Origin: Stigonema ocellatum SAG 48.90 = DSM 106950 | GTDB lineage: Bacteria; Cyanobacteriota; Cyanobacteriia; Cyanobacteriales; Nostocaceae | Reading direction: 5' to 3' | NCBI GenBank assembly: GCA_016903675.1 | Contig: JADQBA010000028.1 | Span: 9,555-73,554 of the forward strand | Length of the DNA stretch: 64,000 bases | Shown: positions 51,415-59,558 of the stretch, piece by piece | Numbering within the stretch: position 1 is the first letter of the stretch | How the letters are laid out: every line of letters begins with the position of its first letter | Made by a program: the position numbers and the translations under genes | Notes under the pieces: generated by a model | What the model was told of the DNA's origin: nothing | The model's database searches: none | Seen by the model: the letters and a program-made list of their open reading frames with translations, nothing else

Positions 51415-52302
51415 ATGGCTCATTTAAATTTACGTCGCCCCCAAAATGTCAGTGGGGATTTTTATGTCGATACTTCCTGTATCGATTGTGACACCTGTCG
51501 CTGGATGGCTCCCCAGGTGTTTACAGAAGCTGGTGAACAATCAGCAGTTTATCACCAACCAGCTAACGAGGCGGAAAGATTGCTAGCACTCCAAGCTCTG
51601 TTATCTTGCCCTACTAGTTCTATTGGTACAATCGACAAGCCCCAGGATATCAAAGTCGCTCAACTGAGTTTTCCCATCCCCATAGAGGAAAATATCTACC
51701 ATTGCGGCTACCATTCAGAAAGCTCCTACGGTGCTTCTAGCTACTTGATTGTACTACCGGAAGGTAACATTTTAGTTGATTCTCCCCGATTTACACCGCC
51801 ATTGGTAAAACGATTGGAAAATATGGGGAAAATTCGTTATATGTACTTGACTCACAGAGATGATGTGGCAGATCATCAAAAGTTTGCTGACCATTTTAAG
51901 TGCGATCGCATCCTTCACAGTGACGACATCACTGCTAGTACTCACAATGTAGAAATACAGTTGACTGGTAGAGAACCATTTGAATTAACTCCCGACTTGT
52001 TAATTATCCCAGTTCCGGGTCACAGTAAAGGGCACACTGTTTTGTTGTACAAAAACAAGTTTCTCTTCACCGGGGATCATCTGGCTTGGTCTGATCACTC
52101 CAAGCAGTTGGTAGCTTGGCACGATGTCTGCTGGTATTCTTGGTCAGAACAAATTAAATCGATGCGTAAGTTGGCTAATTACTCCTTTGAGTGGGTGCTA
52201 CCTGGTCATGGACGGAGATATCACGCTGATGCTGAAACCATGCGCCAGCAGATGCACAAGTGTATCGAGTCGATGGAATGGAGTGTAGTTCGTAGTGCGT
52301 AA
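51415..52302 (+). CDS. Ferredoxin-fused metallo-beta-lactamase-fold protein
   Basis: A 295-residue protein: an N-terminal 4Fe-4S ferredoxin-like domain with CIDCDTCRWMAP and a further Cys in LLSCPTSSIG, then an MBL fold from ~95. The usual HxHxDH metal motif reads HRDDVADH here, while the downstream VPGHSKGHT, TGDHLAW and LPGHGRRYH are kept, so the metal site is altered. MBL-ferredoxin fusions are seen in cyanobacteria and plant chloroplasts; a redox or hydrolase role is inferred. Start ATG 51415 follows AAAAGG. A ~120-bp copy of its 3' end lies at 41422-41542. Confidence 0.85.
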   Translation: MAHLNLRRPQNVSGDFYVDTSCIDCDTCRWMAPQVFTEAGEQSAVYHQPANEAERLLALQALLSCPTSSIGTIDKPQDIKVAQLSFPIPIEENIYHCGYHSESSYGASSYLIVLPEGNILVDSPRFTPPLVKRLENMGKIRYMYLTHRDDVADHQKFADHFKCDRILHSDDITASTHNVEIQLTGREPFELTPDLLIIPVPGHSKGHTVLLYKNKFLFTGDHLAWSDHSKQLVAWHDVCWYSWSEQIKSMRKLANYSFEWVLPGHGRRYHADAETMRQQMHKCIESMEWSVVRSA

Positions 52303-52712
52303 TTCGTAATTCGTAATTGATGGTTAGCGGTTGCATTTCCGCAAAAAGTTTCTACGCAGCGAAGGAACATCTCAACCGCCATCCCCAGTACAGTTTCATC
52401 AAAATCGAATTGAGGATGATCGATTCATGGCTATTTCATTCTATACGTAACCCGCCCAGAACTGAAGTTCCGGGCGCGAGTAGCTCAAGTCCGTTAAAAC
52501 GGACTAAATTCATAATTAATAGGAGGCTAAAGCCGAGTGCGTGCTATGAGCCTTAGAATAAATTCGCACGTCGGATTAAATGCAATACCCGTGAATGAAA
52601 GCCCTCACCCCTAGCCCCTCTCCCAATTTGGGAGAGGGGTAACGCATTGCCTCAACCCAACCTACGAATATTCAAAACCTACGCAGTATTGGATCGCTTC
52701 CTACAATTAGTT
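52303..52712. other. Non-coding region rich in dispersed repeats
   Basis: Holds TAATTCGTAATT scraps, a weakly preserved palindrome cluster (52455-52500, with AAGTCCGTTAAAACGGACT) and the hairpin at 52583-52640. The end includes CAACCCAACCTACG, a common intergenic repeat. No gene. Confidence 0.55.
52583..52640. repeat. Dispersed hairpin, second copy
   Basis: CCCTCTCCCAATTTGGGAGAGGG stem with the same ACCCGTGAATGAAA lead-in as the copy at 35155-35235. Confidence 0.8.
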
Positions 52713-53111
52713 TCAAACATCACCACAATATTTTGTGGCAATTAGTTGATTATCTTTGTAAACTAATACCTTACCGTAACCTGAATCTTGGACAGCATCG
52801 TACCGATAATTTCGATTTATAAATCTGTAAACTGTCTGTCCATTTTGATTACGTCTGATTTTACCATTATTAATTACGATATCCGGACGTTGCATTGTGG
52901 TGGGAATATTATACGCTGAATAACGTAGTGTTCCCTTGTTGAGGCGAGAAACTTCAACAGCTACACCTTTAGCACTACAGTTAAATACTTGTGTTGCAGC
53001 AAGCGCAGACGTAGGTATTCCGAGTGTGGCTGTTAATATGGAAGTGGCTCCACAAGCTGTAGCCAAAATTCCCCAAAGAGATTTCGCGCCTTTGCAGTCT
53101 AAGTTTTTCAT
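52713..53111 (-). CDS. Small secreted hypothetical protein
   Basis: A 132-residue protein with a signal peptide (LATACGATSILTATLGIPTS then ALA-A cleavage near residue 39). The mature ~93 residues contain two cysteines (FNCSAKG, TKYCGDV) that could form a disulfide, and a beta-rich core (RLNKGTLRYSAYN, TVYRFINRNYRYDAV). It is exported to the periplasm or outside. Similar small proteins occur in cyanobacteria but no function is known. Confidence 0.72.
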   Translation of the reverse strand: MKNLDCKGAKSLWGILATACGATSILTATLGIPTSALAATQVFNCSAKGVAVEVSRLNKGTLRYSAYNIPTTMQRPDIVINNGKIRRNQNGQTVYRFINRNYRYDAVQDSGYGKVLVYKDNQLIATKYCGDV

Positions 53112-53788
53112 GATTTTCCTATTTCTCGAAGTTCAGAATTTTTCCAGTTAAATTCTAGTAGATCCATCTTTGTTTTCTAATCTTAAAGAGTATTCGACCG
53201 TAAACTACCCATACTTTCACAAGCGTTAAGAAGACAGATCTTTAATGTGATTTGCCAACGTCTTGGACTCCATTCAGTTAGTTTATTATTCTAGGACTTA
53301 CGCATTGACAGAGAACCTAGACTATGCATCACATTCTCGTTACAAGCCTAGGCTTGTAATGCTCCTTGGTGGAGGCTCTGCCTCCGCGTTTAATGGGAGG
53401 CAGAGCCTCCCTTAATTACGTCCCCAGGCCTCGCCTGGGAACGAGGCAACGGGGCAAACGGCGAAGTTTCGTTATGCACATGATGGTTGATTTGTCTTGT
53501 GCGTAAGTCCTGATTCATTACATAACCAAGTGTTATGTTATTCGCTACATGTTAACTAGGTTTTATTTTGAATGTGAGCAGAACTGACTTTGCCTCCTGG
53601 TGAGCCTATCGTAGATATCGCCCAAATTCATACATGGCAGCTTTTTGGGCGAATTGGCTTTGTTGACAATGGGTGACAGATAGCTGGAAAACTGAGTTCG
53701 AGGTAAGCTGGTTATAAAACTAAACTTGCCACACGACTTTCGCCACTTTTAACAAAAGCGTCGTAATTCCCTCACTAGCTTTCAATCT
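53112..53788. other. Intergenic region with MITE family 2 copy
   Basis: Apart from the element at 53293-53511 there is AT-rich sequence. A short stretch at 53590-53640 (PGEPIVDIAQIHTWQLFG-like in one frame) may be a scrap of a coding region but has no start. The trpB-like promoter presumably lies in the last 100 bp. Confidence 0.5.
53293..53511. mobile_element. MITE family 2 with internal palindromes, copy 2
   Basis: Perfect ends AGGACTTACGCA and TGCGTAAGTCCT. Internal palindromes TTACAAGCCTAGGCTTGTAA, GGAGGCTCTGCCTCC, GGGAGGCAGAGCCTCCC and CCCAGGCCTCGCCTGGG correspond, in reverse order, to those at 24912-25094. 219 bp, no coding capacity. Confidence 0.87.
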
Positions 53789-55150
53789 ATGGACTCTATT
53801 AAGTACACCCTTAGTGAAAACCAAATGCCACGGTTCTGGTATAATATACAGGCTGATTTGCCTGAACCAGTGCCATCTGTGCTACATCCTGGCACTCTTG
53901 AACCAATCACAGTTGCTGATTTAGAACCTCTTTTCCCAACACAGCTGATTTCGCAGGAAGTAAGCCAAGAACGGTGGATAGAAATTCCTGACGAAGTGCA
54001 ATCAATCTATCGTCAGTGGCGACCAACACCGCTTTACCGTGCACGTCGGCTAGAGAAAGCCCTTGATACCCCCGCCAAGATTTACTATAAATATGAGGGA
54101 GTCAGTCCAGCTGGGAGCCACAAACCTAACACAGCTATCCCCCAGGCTTACTACAATAAACTAGCAGGAGTAAAACGTCTCACCACTGAAACTGGTGCAG
54201 GGCAATGGGGTTCATCACTCTCCTTGGCTGGTGCTTTTTTTGGTTTAGAAATAGTGGTTTTCATGGTAAAAGTGAGCTACCATCAAAAGCCCTACCGTCG
54301 TGCTTTCATGGAAGCTTATGGTGCGCGGGTCGTAGCTAGTCCTAGTAACGAAACTGAAGCAGGGCGCTCAATTCTCAAGAAGTATCCTGATAGCACAGGC
54401 AGTTTAGGCATCGCTATTGGCGAAGCAGTAGAAGTGGCTATTGCTGATGACCAGACCAAATATGCTTTGGGTAGTGTGCTGAATCATGTGCTGCTGCATC
54501 AGACGGTTATTGGTCAAGAGACATTGGCACAGTTGGAACTCACAGGCGACTACCCTGACATTATTATAGGTTGTACAGGTGGTGGTAGTAACTTTGCAGG
54601 TATTGCCTTTCCGTTCCTTGGGGCGAAGCTACGCGGTGAACAGAATAATGTTAAATTTGTGGCAGTTGAACCAGCAGCCTGCCCAACGCTGACAAAGGGT
54701 AAATATGCTTATGATTTTGGTGATACCGCTCATCTCACTCCTCTGGTGAAGATGCACACTCTTGGCAGTTCCTTTGTCCCTCAAGGGTTTCATGCAGGCG
54801 GATTACGATATCATGGCATGGCACCCCTGCTCAGTCATATTGTTGAGTTAGGAATGATTGAATGTCGGGCTGAAACACAACTGGGTTGTTTTGCTGCTGG
54901 TCTGACTTTTGCTCGTGCTGAGGGTATTCTACCTGCACCTGAAGCTAACCATGCTGTTAAGGCTGCTATTGATGAGGCACTGCGCTGTAAGGAGGAAGGA
55001 GTTAGTCAAACGATTTTGTTTAACTTGTGCGGTCATGGTCACTTTGATATGCAGGCATATATGGATTATCAGGCGGGATTGTTGCGTGACACTGAGTATA
55101 GTGCTGAAGAACTAGAGATGGCGCTTTCCGGATTGCCTGTATCTAGATGA
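53789..55150 (+). CDS. TrpB-like PLP-dependent enzyme (TrpB2)
   Basis: A 453-residue fold-type II PLP enzyme of the TrpB2 (tryptophan synthase beta-like) group. The PLP lysine is in GVSPAGSHKPNTAIPQAY, with TETGAGQWGSSLSLAG and the phosphate loop IIGCTGGGSNFAG. Compared with TrpB1 it has the longer N-terminus and residues typical of TrpB2, which condenses indole with serine or phosphoserine and often acts without TrpA. No trpA is adjacent, so the role may be indole salvage or a related reaction. Full length and intact. Confidence 0.92.
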   Translation: MDSIKYTLSENQMPRFWYNIQADLPEPVPSVLHPGTLEPITVADLEPLFPTQLISQEVSQERWIEIPDEVQSIYRQWRPTPLYRARRLEKALDTPAKIYYKYEGVSPAGSHKPNTAIPQAYYNKLAGVKRLTTETGAGQWGSSLSLAGAFFGLEIVVFMVKVSYHQKPYRRAFMEAYGARVVASPSNETEAGRSILKKYPDSTGSLGIAIGEAVEVAIADDQTKYALGSVLNHVLLHQTVIGQETLAQLELTGDYPDIIIGCTGGGSNFAGIAFPFLGAKLRGEQNNVKFVAVEPAACPTLTKGKYAYDFGDTAHLTPLVKMHTLGSSFVPQGFHAGGLRYHGMAPLLSHIVELGMIECRAETQLGCFAAGLTFARAEGILPAPEANHAVKAAIDEALRCKEEGVSQTILFNLCGHGHFDMQAYMDYQAGLLRDTEYSAEELEMALSGLPVSR

Positions 55151-55214
55151 CAGAATAATTCGTAATTCGTAATTCGTAATTGAGGGACAGAGCAACTTAA
55201 TTTATTAAGTCACT

Positions 55215-55454
55215 GAATTATTGCAATTACTGGCTGATTTAATGCGAGAAGCTTCCCAACGAACTCAGCTAATTGTAGCAACTCATTCAGATAGATTAAT
55301 CCGATTTTTACAACCAAAAGAAGTGCTAGTTTGTGATGCAGAAGATGGACTAGCCACCATGAATTGGGCAGACTCTTTGGATTTAGAAAAATGGCTAGAA
55401 GACTATAGCTTAGATCAGGTTTGGACAATGAATTTGATGGGTGGTCGTCCATGA
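55215..55454 (+). pseudogene. ATPase C-terminal remnant (AAA/SMC-like)
   Basis: Without a start codon, the frame reads LLQLLADLMREASQRTQLIV then ATHSDRLIRFLQPKEVLVCD to NLMGGRP. This is the end of a RecF/SMC-like or AAA_21-type ATPase (D-loop/H-loop region, ATHS). The Walker A and B portions are missing. It may be a leftover of a defence-type or OLD-like ATPase gene. Confidence 0.7.
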
Positions 55455-55625
55455 AGATAGCGCTGCGTTACACGTTCAATGGATTTTGTTGACTGCGCGG
55501 TTCAAAGTATTGAAACTTCGTTGTAAATTAGACGTATAAACATCTAAACATTCAAATGTTTAAGCATCTAAAAATTTAATAGCGGAACATTCTTCGGTAT
55601 TCCGCCAACAGGTAAGAGAGTTTCG

Positions 55626-55724
55626 ATGTCGGCGATCCAGATTGATCGTCTTCAAGATGGTAAGATTGCCGAGCATTGGTCTGTTTCTGACACAGCGGCT
55701 TTGATGCAGCAACTCCAGACCTGA
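55626..55724 (+). pseudogene. Ester cyclase (SnoaL-like) remnant
   Basis: Thirty-two residues, MSAIQIDRLQDGKIAEHWSV then SDTAALMQQLQT, correspond to the C-terminal strands of a SnoaL-like/NTF2-fold polyketide cyclase. The rest of the ~130-residue protein is absent. Confidence 0.65.
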
Positions 55725-55736
55725 ACATAGCTATTT

Positions 55737-56012
55737 CTAAATTAGTTTTAGACCTGTTTTCCAAGCTGTCTCAGCTACTGAGTCTATAAAATCAAATTCA
55801 GGTTTTGTAGCATGGAATGGTCTAATTCCTAAATCATCAACTTTATACTTTTTGTCAAGCTGAACATTTTTAGGTAATCTATTAACTCCTAGTTCTTTAA
55901 ACTTTACATTCTTAATCCAAAATTCATTGCAAAAAAATGGTGGGTTATCAAACAATGCTGCGTATAGCTCACCATCTTCGATAAAAAATTTAATTTCATG
56001 AACATAAGCCAT
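55737..56012 (-). CDS. Hypothetical protein, 91 aa
   Basis: Starts MAYVHEIKFFIEDGELYAAL; a soluble, beta-rich looking protein with several Phe/Lys-rich strands (FFCNEFWIKNVKFKELGV) and the ending DSVAETAWKTGLKLI. No family recognised. It has no partner gene close by, being surrounded by fragments. Frame and codon use look genuine. Confidence 0.55.
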   Translation of the reverse strand: MAYVHEIKFFIEDGELYAALFDNPPFFCNEFWIKNVKFKELGVNRLPKNVQLDKKYKVDDLGIRPFHATKPEFDFIDSVAETAWKTGLKLI

Positions 56013-56166
56013 TGCATTTATTTCCTACTACTAACTAATTTTCTACATCATGTCCTACTCATAGCCGTTGTAGCTTCCGAGTCAACACCGTTGTATTGAT
56101 AAGCTTTCGTGAAGTTTTGGAAAAAACTGAGGTATTTCCTCTGTTCACGCAATAAGTTGAAGTACA

Positions 56167-56388
56167 TTACCAGTCTTTGCGAGAGAGAAGAAATACATAC
56201 GCGTCTCTTCTTGTCCACCAAAAACCTTCAACACCCCAACTTAATCCACCCAACCTTACAGCAACAGCAGGTAGATGTCCAAGTGGGGATGAAAGGTTGA
56301 AAGTTAAGTTATTAACTTGTAACCACTTTTGACCTACTCGCCATCCAACATAATCACCGAACGCTTGATAAATTTGATCGGTAGCCAA
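56167..56388 (-). pseudogene. GUN4 domain C-terminal remnant
   Basis: The minus frame ELATDQIYQAFGDYVGWRVG then QKWLQVNNLTFNLSSPLGHL continues as PAVAVRLGGLSWGVEGFWW, the second half of a GUN4 domain. It is homologous but not identical to the C-terminus of the kinase-GUN4 protein at 49635. No start codon, kinase domain or first GUN4 half is present, so this is the tail of a lost paralogue. Confidence 0.75.
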
Positions 56389-57063
56389 TTCATAGCTCTA
56401 AAGTATATATAGTCACCTACTCGTTTAAGGTTAACTATTGATATACTCATTTGGCAAATCTGCAACAAGCGTCCGAGAAAAGCGATCGCTCTGTCAACGC
56501 CTGTTAAATCCCGATTTTATCTGAAGACGCGATCGCTTGTGCGTGAGCTTTGCTCTCAGAATTACCGATGTATTCCGACTGTGTACCTGACACATCAGCA
56601 TTGTCAACCGACTGTTCACAGGACTGTGTAACCTGTAAACCGAACTGTTCACCGGGAATTTAGGTGGAACGCACCCCAAAAACGGCTTATTTTCGTGGGC
56701 TTAAGCACCCACCCTCTGGTCGCCCCCTCAGTAGACCAGGGTAGGAGCGATCGCGTCAACCAACTTTTGTTGGGTCTTTGGTTAAAGTCTCCTGGATTTT
56801 TTCCGGGAATACAAATCATCATCACCACACTTAGGTCAAGTCCAAGACAAAACCAGGTAGCACATCTGAAGTGTAATTTCTTACGTATATTTAAGTAGAT
56901 ATTATTGACATCATATTAGATATCAACTAAGCTGTTGCTTGGAGCCTATTGAAAAAGAAAACCAGTTTGTGAGAAAAACTGGTTTCATGATAGTTGGTAA
57001 ATTTACCACTCAAATAGGACTGCGACAGTTGGAAAACCCTTTCTAGTTAATTAACAAAAAAGC
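56389..57063. other. Non-coding region with a 38-bp gene fragment
   Basis: No gene. At 56768-56804 about 38 bp match (two mismatches) the end region of the Hsp70-like gene at 57638-57676. A hairpin AAACCAGTTTGTGAGAAAAA/CTGGTTT lies at about 56960 and is terminator-like. Confidence 0.55.
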
Positions 57064-57396
57064 ATGATCAACATCATCAAATTTTTGTTGGCTGTTATCT
57101 TAGTTATTGGTAGTAACTTCAGCTTATCAATCGATACTGCTAATGCACAGGGATCTTCTCCATCAGGAAGACTGTGGGCTATTCAACAAAATGGTGTCTG
57201 GACACGTTGGGCACCAGAATACAGGCGCTGGGATATCTACAGTGAACCTCGTTTAGCGATCGCCGCTGACCCAACTACACCCAGCGCTTCCTACTACATT
57301 GACCCAGATGGCAGCGTTCACTGGCGTAACGTAGACAGTGATATTAACGAAGACTTTCCAGGCATCAAAGCCAAAGCAATTAGTGTAGGCGGTTAA
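57064..57396 (+). CDS. Small secreted hypothetical protein
   Basis: A 110-residue protein with a clear signal peptide (FLLAVILVIGSNFSLSIDTA, cleavage after ANA). The mature part is aromatic-rich (RLWAIQQNGVWTRWAPEYRR, SASYYIDPDGSVHWRNVD), without cysteines. It has its own terminator just downstream, so it is monocistronic. Exported; role unknown. Confidence 0.72.
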   Translation: MINIIKFLLAVILVIGSNFSLSIDTANAQGSSPSGRLWAIQQNGVWTRWAPEYRRWDIYSEPRLAIAADPTTPSASYYIDPDGSVHWRNVDSDINEDFPGIKAKAISVGG

Positions 57397-57416
57397 AAAG
57401 CCACCACCTCCACCTA

Positions 57417-57453
57417 CAAAAAAATCTAGCCCGCGCAGGCTAGATTTTTTTGT
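57417..57453 (+). terminator. Intrinsic terminator after the 110-aa secreted protein gene
   Basis: AAAAATCTAGCC and GGCTAGATTTTTTT form a 12-bp stem around CGCGCA with T-runs on both strands, so it could serve genes from both directions (also the Hsp70-like gene, ending at 57550). Confidence 0.88.
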
Positions 57454-57549
57454 TTACAGCCATTTTCAGTAATATTGCAGATTCTACGTGTAAGCTTTCA
57501 GTTTCATCATGAGCATAGACCAAAACATTGTTTCTGGTGACAGACTCCT

Positions 57550-59511
57550 CTACGCAATCAGCAACCTAGCCTTATCTGCTTGTTCTTGCACAGTCTCCTT
57601 CAGCCACTCACTGATAGATTTTGCTAGCTGAATCGCGATTGTTGGATCTTTAGTTAAAGTCTCCTGGATTTTTTCCCGCAACTGTGGTTTCTGCTGATAG
57701 GCTAGTTCGTCAATTTTCTGATCGGGGACTAATTTACGTATCCAGCCGGGTATATCTATATCCTTCACCAAAGACCCACCTACAAAGTAAGCTATTATCC
57801 CCAGGATAGGGGCAATTATTCCAGCAAAAACGAGGATATGGAATAATCCTGCGAGAACAACCCCTACGATTAAACCAACAAGGTGGCCCACAAATATAGA
57901 AAGTCCGGTGAAATCTTCAAGGGATATGGATGTGGGAACTTTTCCAGCGCGATCGCCCAGTTCAATTGTTTTATTCCCAAATGTACCAAGTGGTAAACCA
58001 TACTTCTGACAGATTGAATCTGTTTTTTCCCTCACCTCGTTCTGAACTTTTGACAACCACTCCACCAGACACTTACTCATTCTGTCATTAGCATCACTTC
58101 CTGTTAGCCAAGCTTTAGCTTTTTGCTCTATTTCCGACTCCAGACTAGAAAGCTTTATAATCTCCCGATTTCGCCAATATTGCACTTCTTTCCTGATGAC
58201 TTCATCTACCAACCCATTTGCCAGTTCCTCTGCTAATTTCTCTAAAAATGCGGGTATGTGATTCCCAACAATACCTGTCAATTCTTGGTCTAGAAATTGA
58301 CTAATTTCTTCCATAAACCAGGCTGTGCGAATGTAAACCCGTCCCCAACGTGCCAGTCCTCTAGCAATAGAAAGCTCAGGTTCTCCATCCCTTTTGCAAG
58401 GCAAATCGGGAAACACCTCTTGACATATTTCCGGAACAAACCACATTTTAGAAGCACTACCTGTGAGGAGAACAGCACTGGGTTGAACGCCTTGCTTATC
58501 CAATTTTTCTTTTACCCCATGCAACTGGTCTTCAAAAGCACCAAGCCAACTTTTATTACTAAGTTCTGCCAGAGGCTGGTTGAGTATTGCATTCATAATT
58601 TTCCCATTGACTAGGGGCAAGAACTTAAATTTTCTTTGAATATCTTCAATACCCACATTCACAATGGTTTCTTCATAAGATTCATAATAGTTAAAATACT
58701 CCTCTTTTGCCTTACGGCATCGCAGTTCACAGCGATTTTTGTATAATGAGTTTTGCTCAAAAATTCTTTCTAACTGCGAAATTTCTTCTAGTTGCAAAAT
58801 TTCTTCATCCCTCAAAAATTCTCCTAATCTTAAAATTTCTTCGCGTCCCTCCCTATACTGTCTCTGACATTCAAGAGTTTTCTTGAGAATTTCTTTGTCA
58901 ATCAGGGATGCTCCCAAATCGTGTCCAAAATCTACTGGGGTGTCAGACATACCCTTGACGAGGGTGTAATCTGTGGTGGAAGAACCAATGTCGATGACCA
59001 GCACAGACTTTTGTAATTCTTCTATAGTGAATATACCACTTTCTTTAGCGTGCATCAAAGCAGCACGTGACTCTTTGACTACGGTTACATTTGGCAAGCA
59101 ATCTTCAGACAGGAGTTGTTTGTAACTCTCGATTTCTTCTTGCCACCATCCTGATGGACAACCTATGAAAAAGTAGTTATTATTTCCTGAGTGAATTTGA
59201 TTGGTATCAATCAAATGTTTGTAGATTGCATTAACAAAATCTTTGATATTTTTTCCGTATATTGTCTCATTAAACCGCCTTGTTTTAAAGGCAATTTGAA
59301 AGATATCGGCATCAGGAAGCAGATACGCCATTTCCCCAACAATAATTCCTTTTTTAGGATGATAGGCAATAGCCGTGGTTTGGCTTTTCCTGTTATTAAC
59401 TAGCAGACTCTGAGGACTAGTTTCTTTATTATCTGCTCGCACCCAGGTAAGAGCCGTTTCTCCGTGTCCTAAATCAAATCCAATGATTTTGATATCGTGA
59501 TAATCGTGCAT
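57550..59511 (-). CDS. Hsp70/actin-like ATPase with C-terminal membrane hairpin
   Basis: A 653-residue protein. The Hsp70/actin ATPase fold is shown by phosphate-1 IIGFDLGHGETALTWV (~10-25), phosphate-2 VLVIDIGSSTTDYTLV (~170) and the adenosine motif AVLLTGSASKMWF (~340). There is no Hsp70 peptide-binding domain; instead a long helical segment (~395-520) leads to a glycine-rich hydrophobic hairpin (~540-595: GHLVGLIVGVVLAGLFHILV then FAGIIAPILGIIAYFVGGSL) and a charged tail. It is therefore a membrane-attached actin-like ATPase. A partner gene lies 47 bp upstream on the same strand. A 38-bp stretch of its 3' end also occurs at 56768. Function unknown. Confidence 0.85.
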   Translation of the reverse strand: MHDYHDIKIIGFDLGHGETALTWVRADNKETSPQSLLVNNRKSQTTAIAYHPKKGIIVGEMAYLLPDADIFQIAFKTRRFNETIYGKNIKDFVNAIYKHLIDTNQIHSGNNNYFFIGCPSGWWQEEIESYKQLLSEDCLPNVTVVKESRAALMHAKESGIFTIEELQKSVLVIDIGSSTTDYTLVKGMSDTPVDFGHDLGASLIDKEILKKTLECQRQYREGREEILRLGEFLRDEEILQLEEISQLERIFEQNSLYKNRCELRCRKAKEEYFNYYESYEETIVNVGIEDIQRKFKFLPLVNGKIMNAILNQPLAELSNKSWLGAFEDQLHGVKEKLDKQGVQPSAVLLTGSASKMWFVPEICQEVFPDLPCKRDGEPELSIARGLARWGRVYIRTAWFMEEISQFLDQELTGIVGNHIPAFLEKLAEELANGLVDEVIRKEVQYWRNREIIKLSSLESEIEQKAKAWLTGSDANDRMSKCLVEWLSKVQNEVREKTDSICQKYGLPLGTFGNKTIELGDRAGKVPTSISLEDFTGLSIFVGHLVGLIVGVVLAGLFHILVFAGIIAPILGIIAYFVGGSLVKDIDIPGWIRKLVPDQKIDELAYQQKPQLREKIQETLTKDPTIAIQLAKSISEWLKETVQEQADKARLLIA

Positions 59512-59558
59512 TATTAATGTTGGTTGTTGGTAGATAGTGGTTAATTATTCTTTTTCTG

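Noticed and set aside
56695..56898. 67-codon frame before the 110-aa secreted protein
   Set aside because: Covers the 38-bp Hsp70-like fragment in a non-matching frame; no signal of coding.
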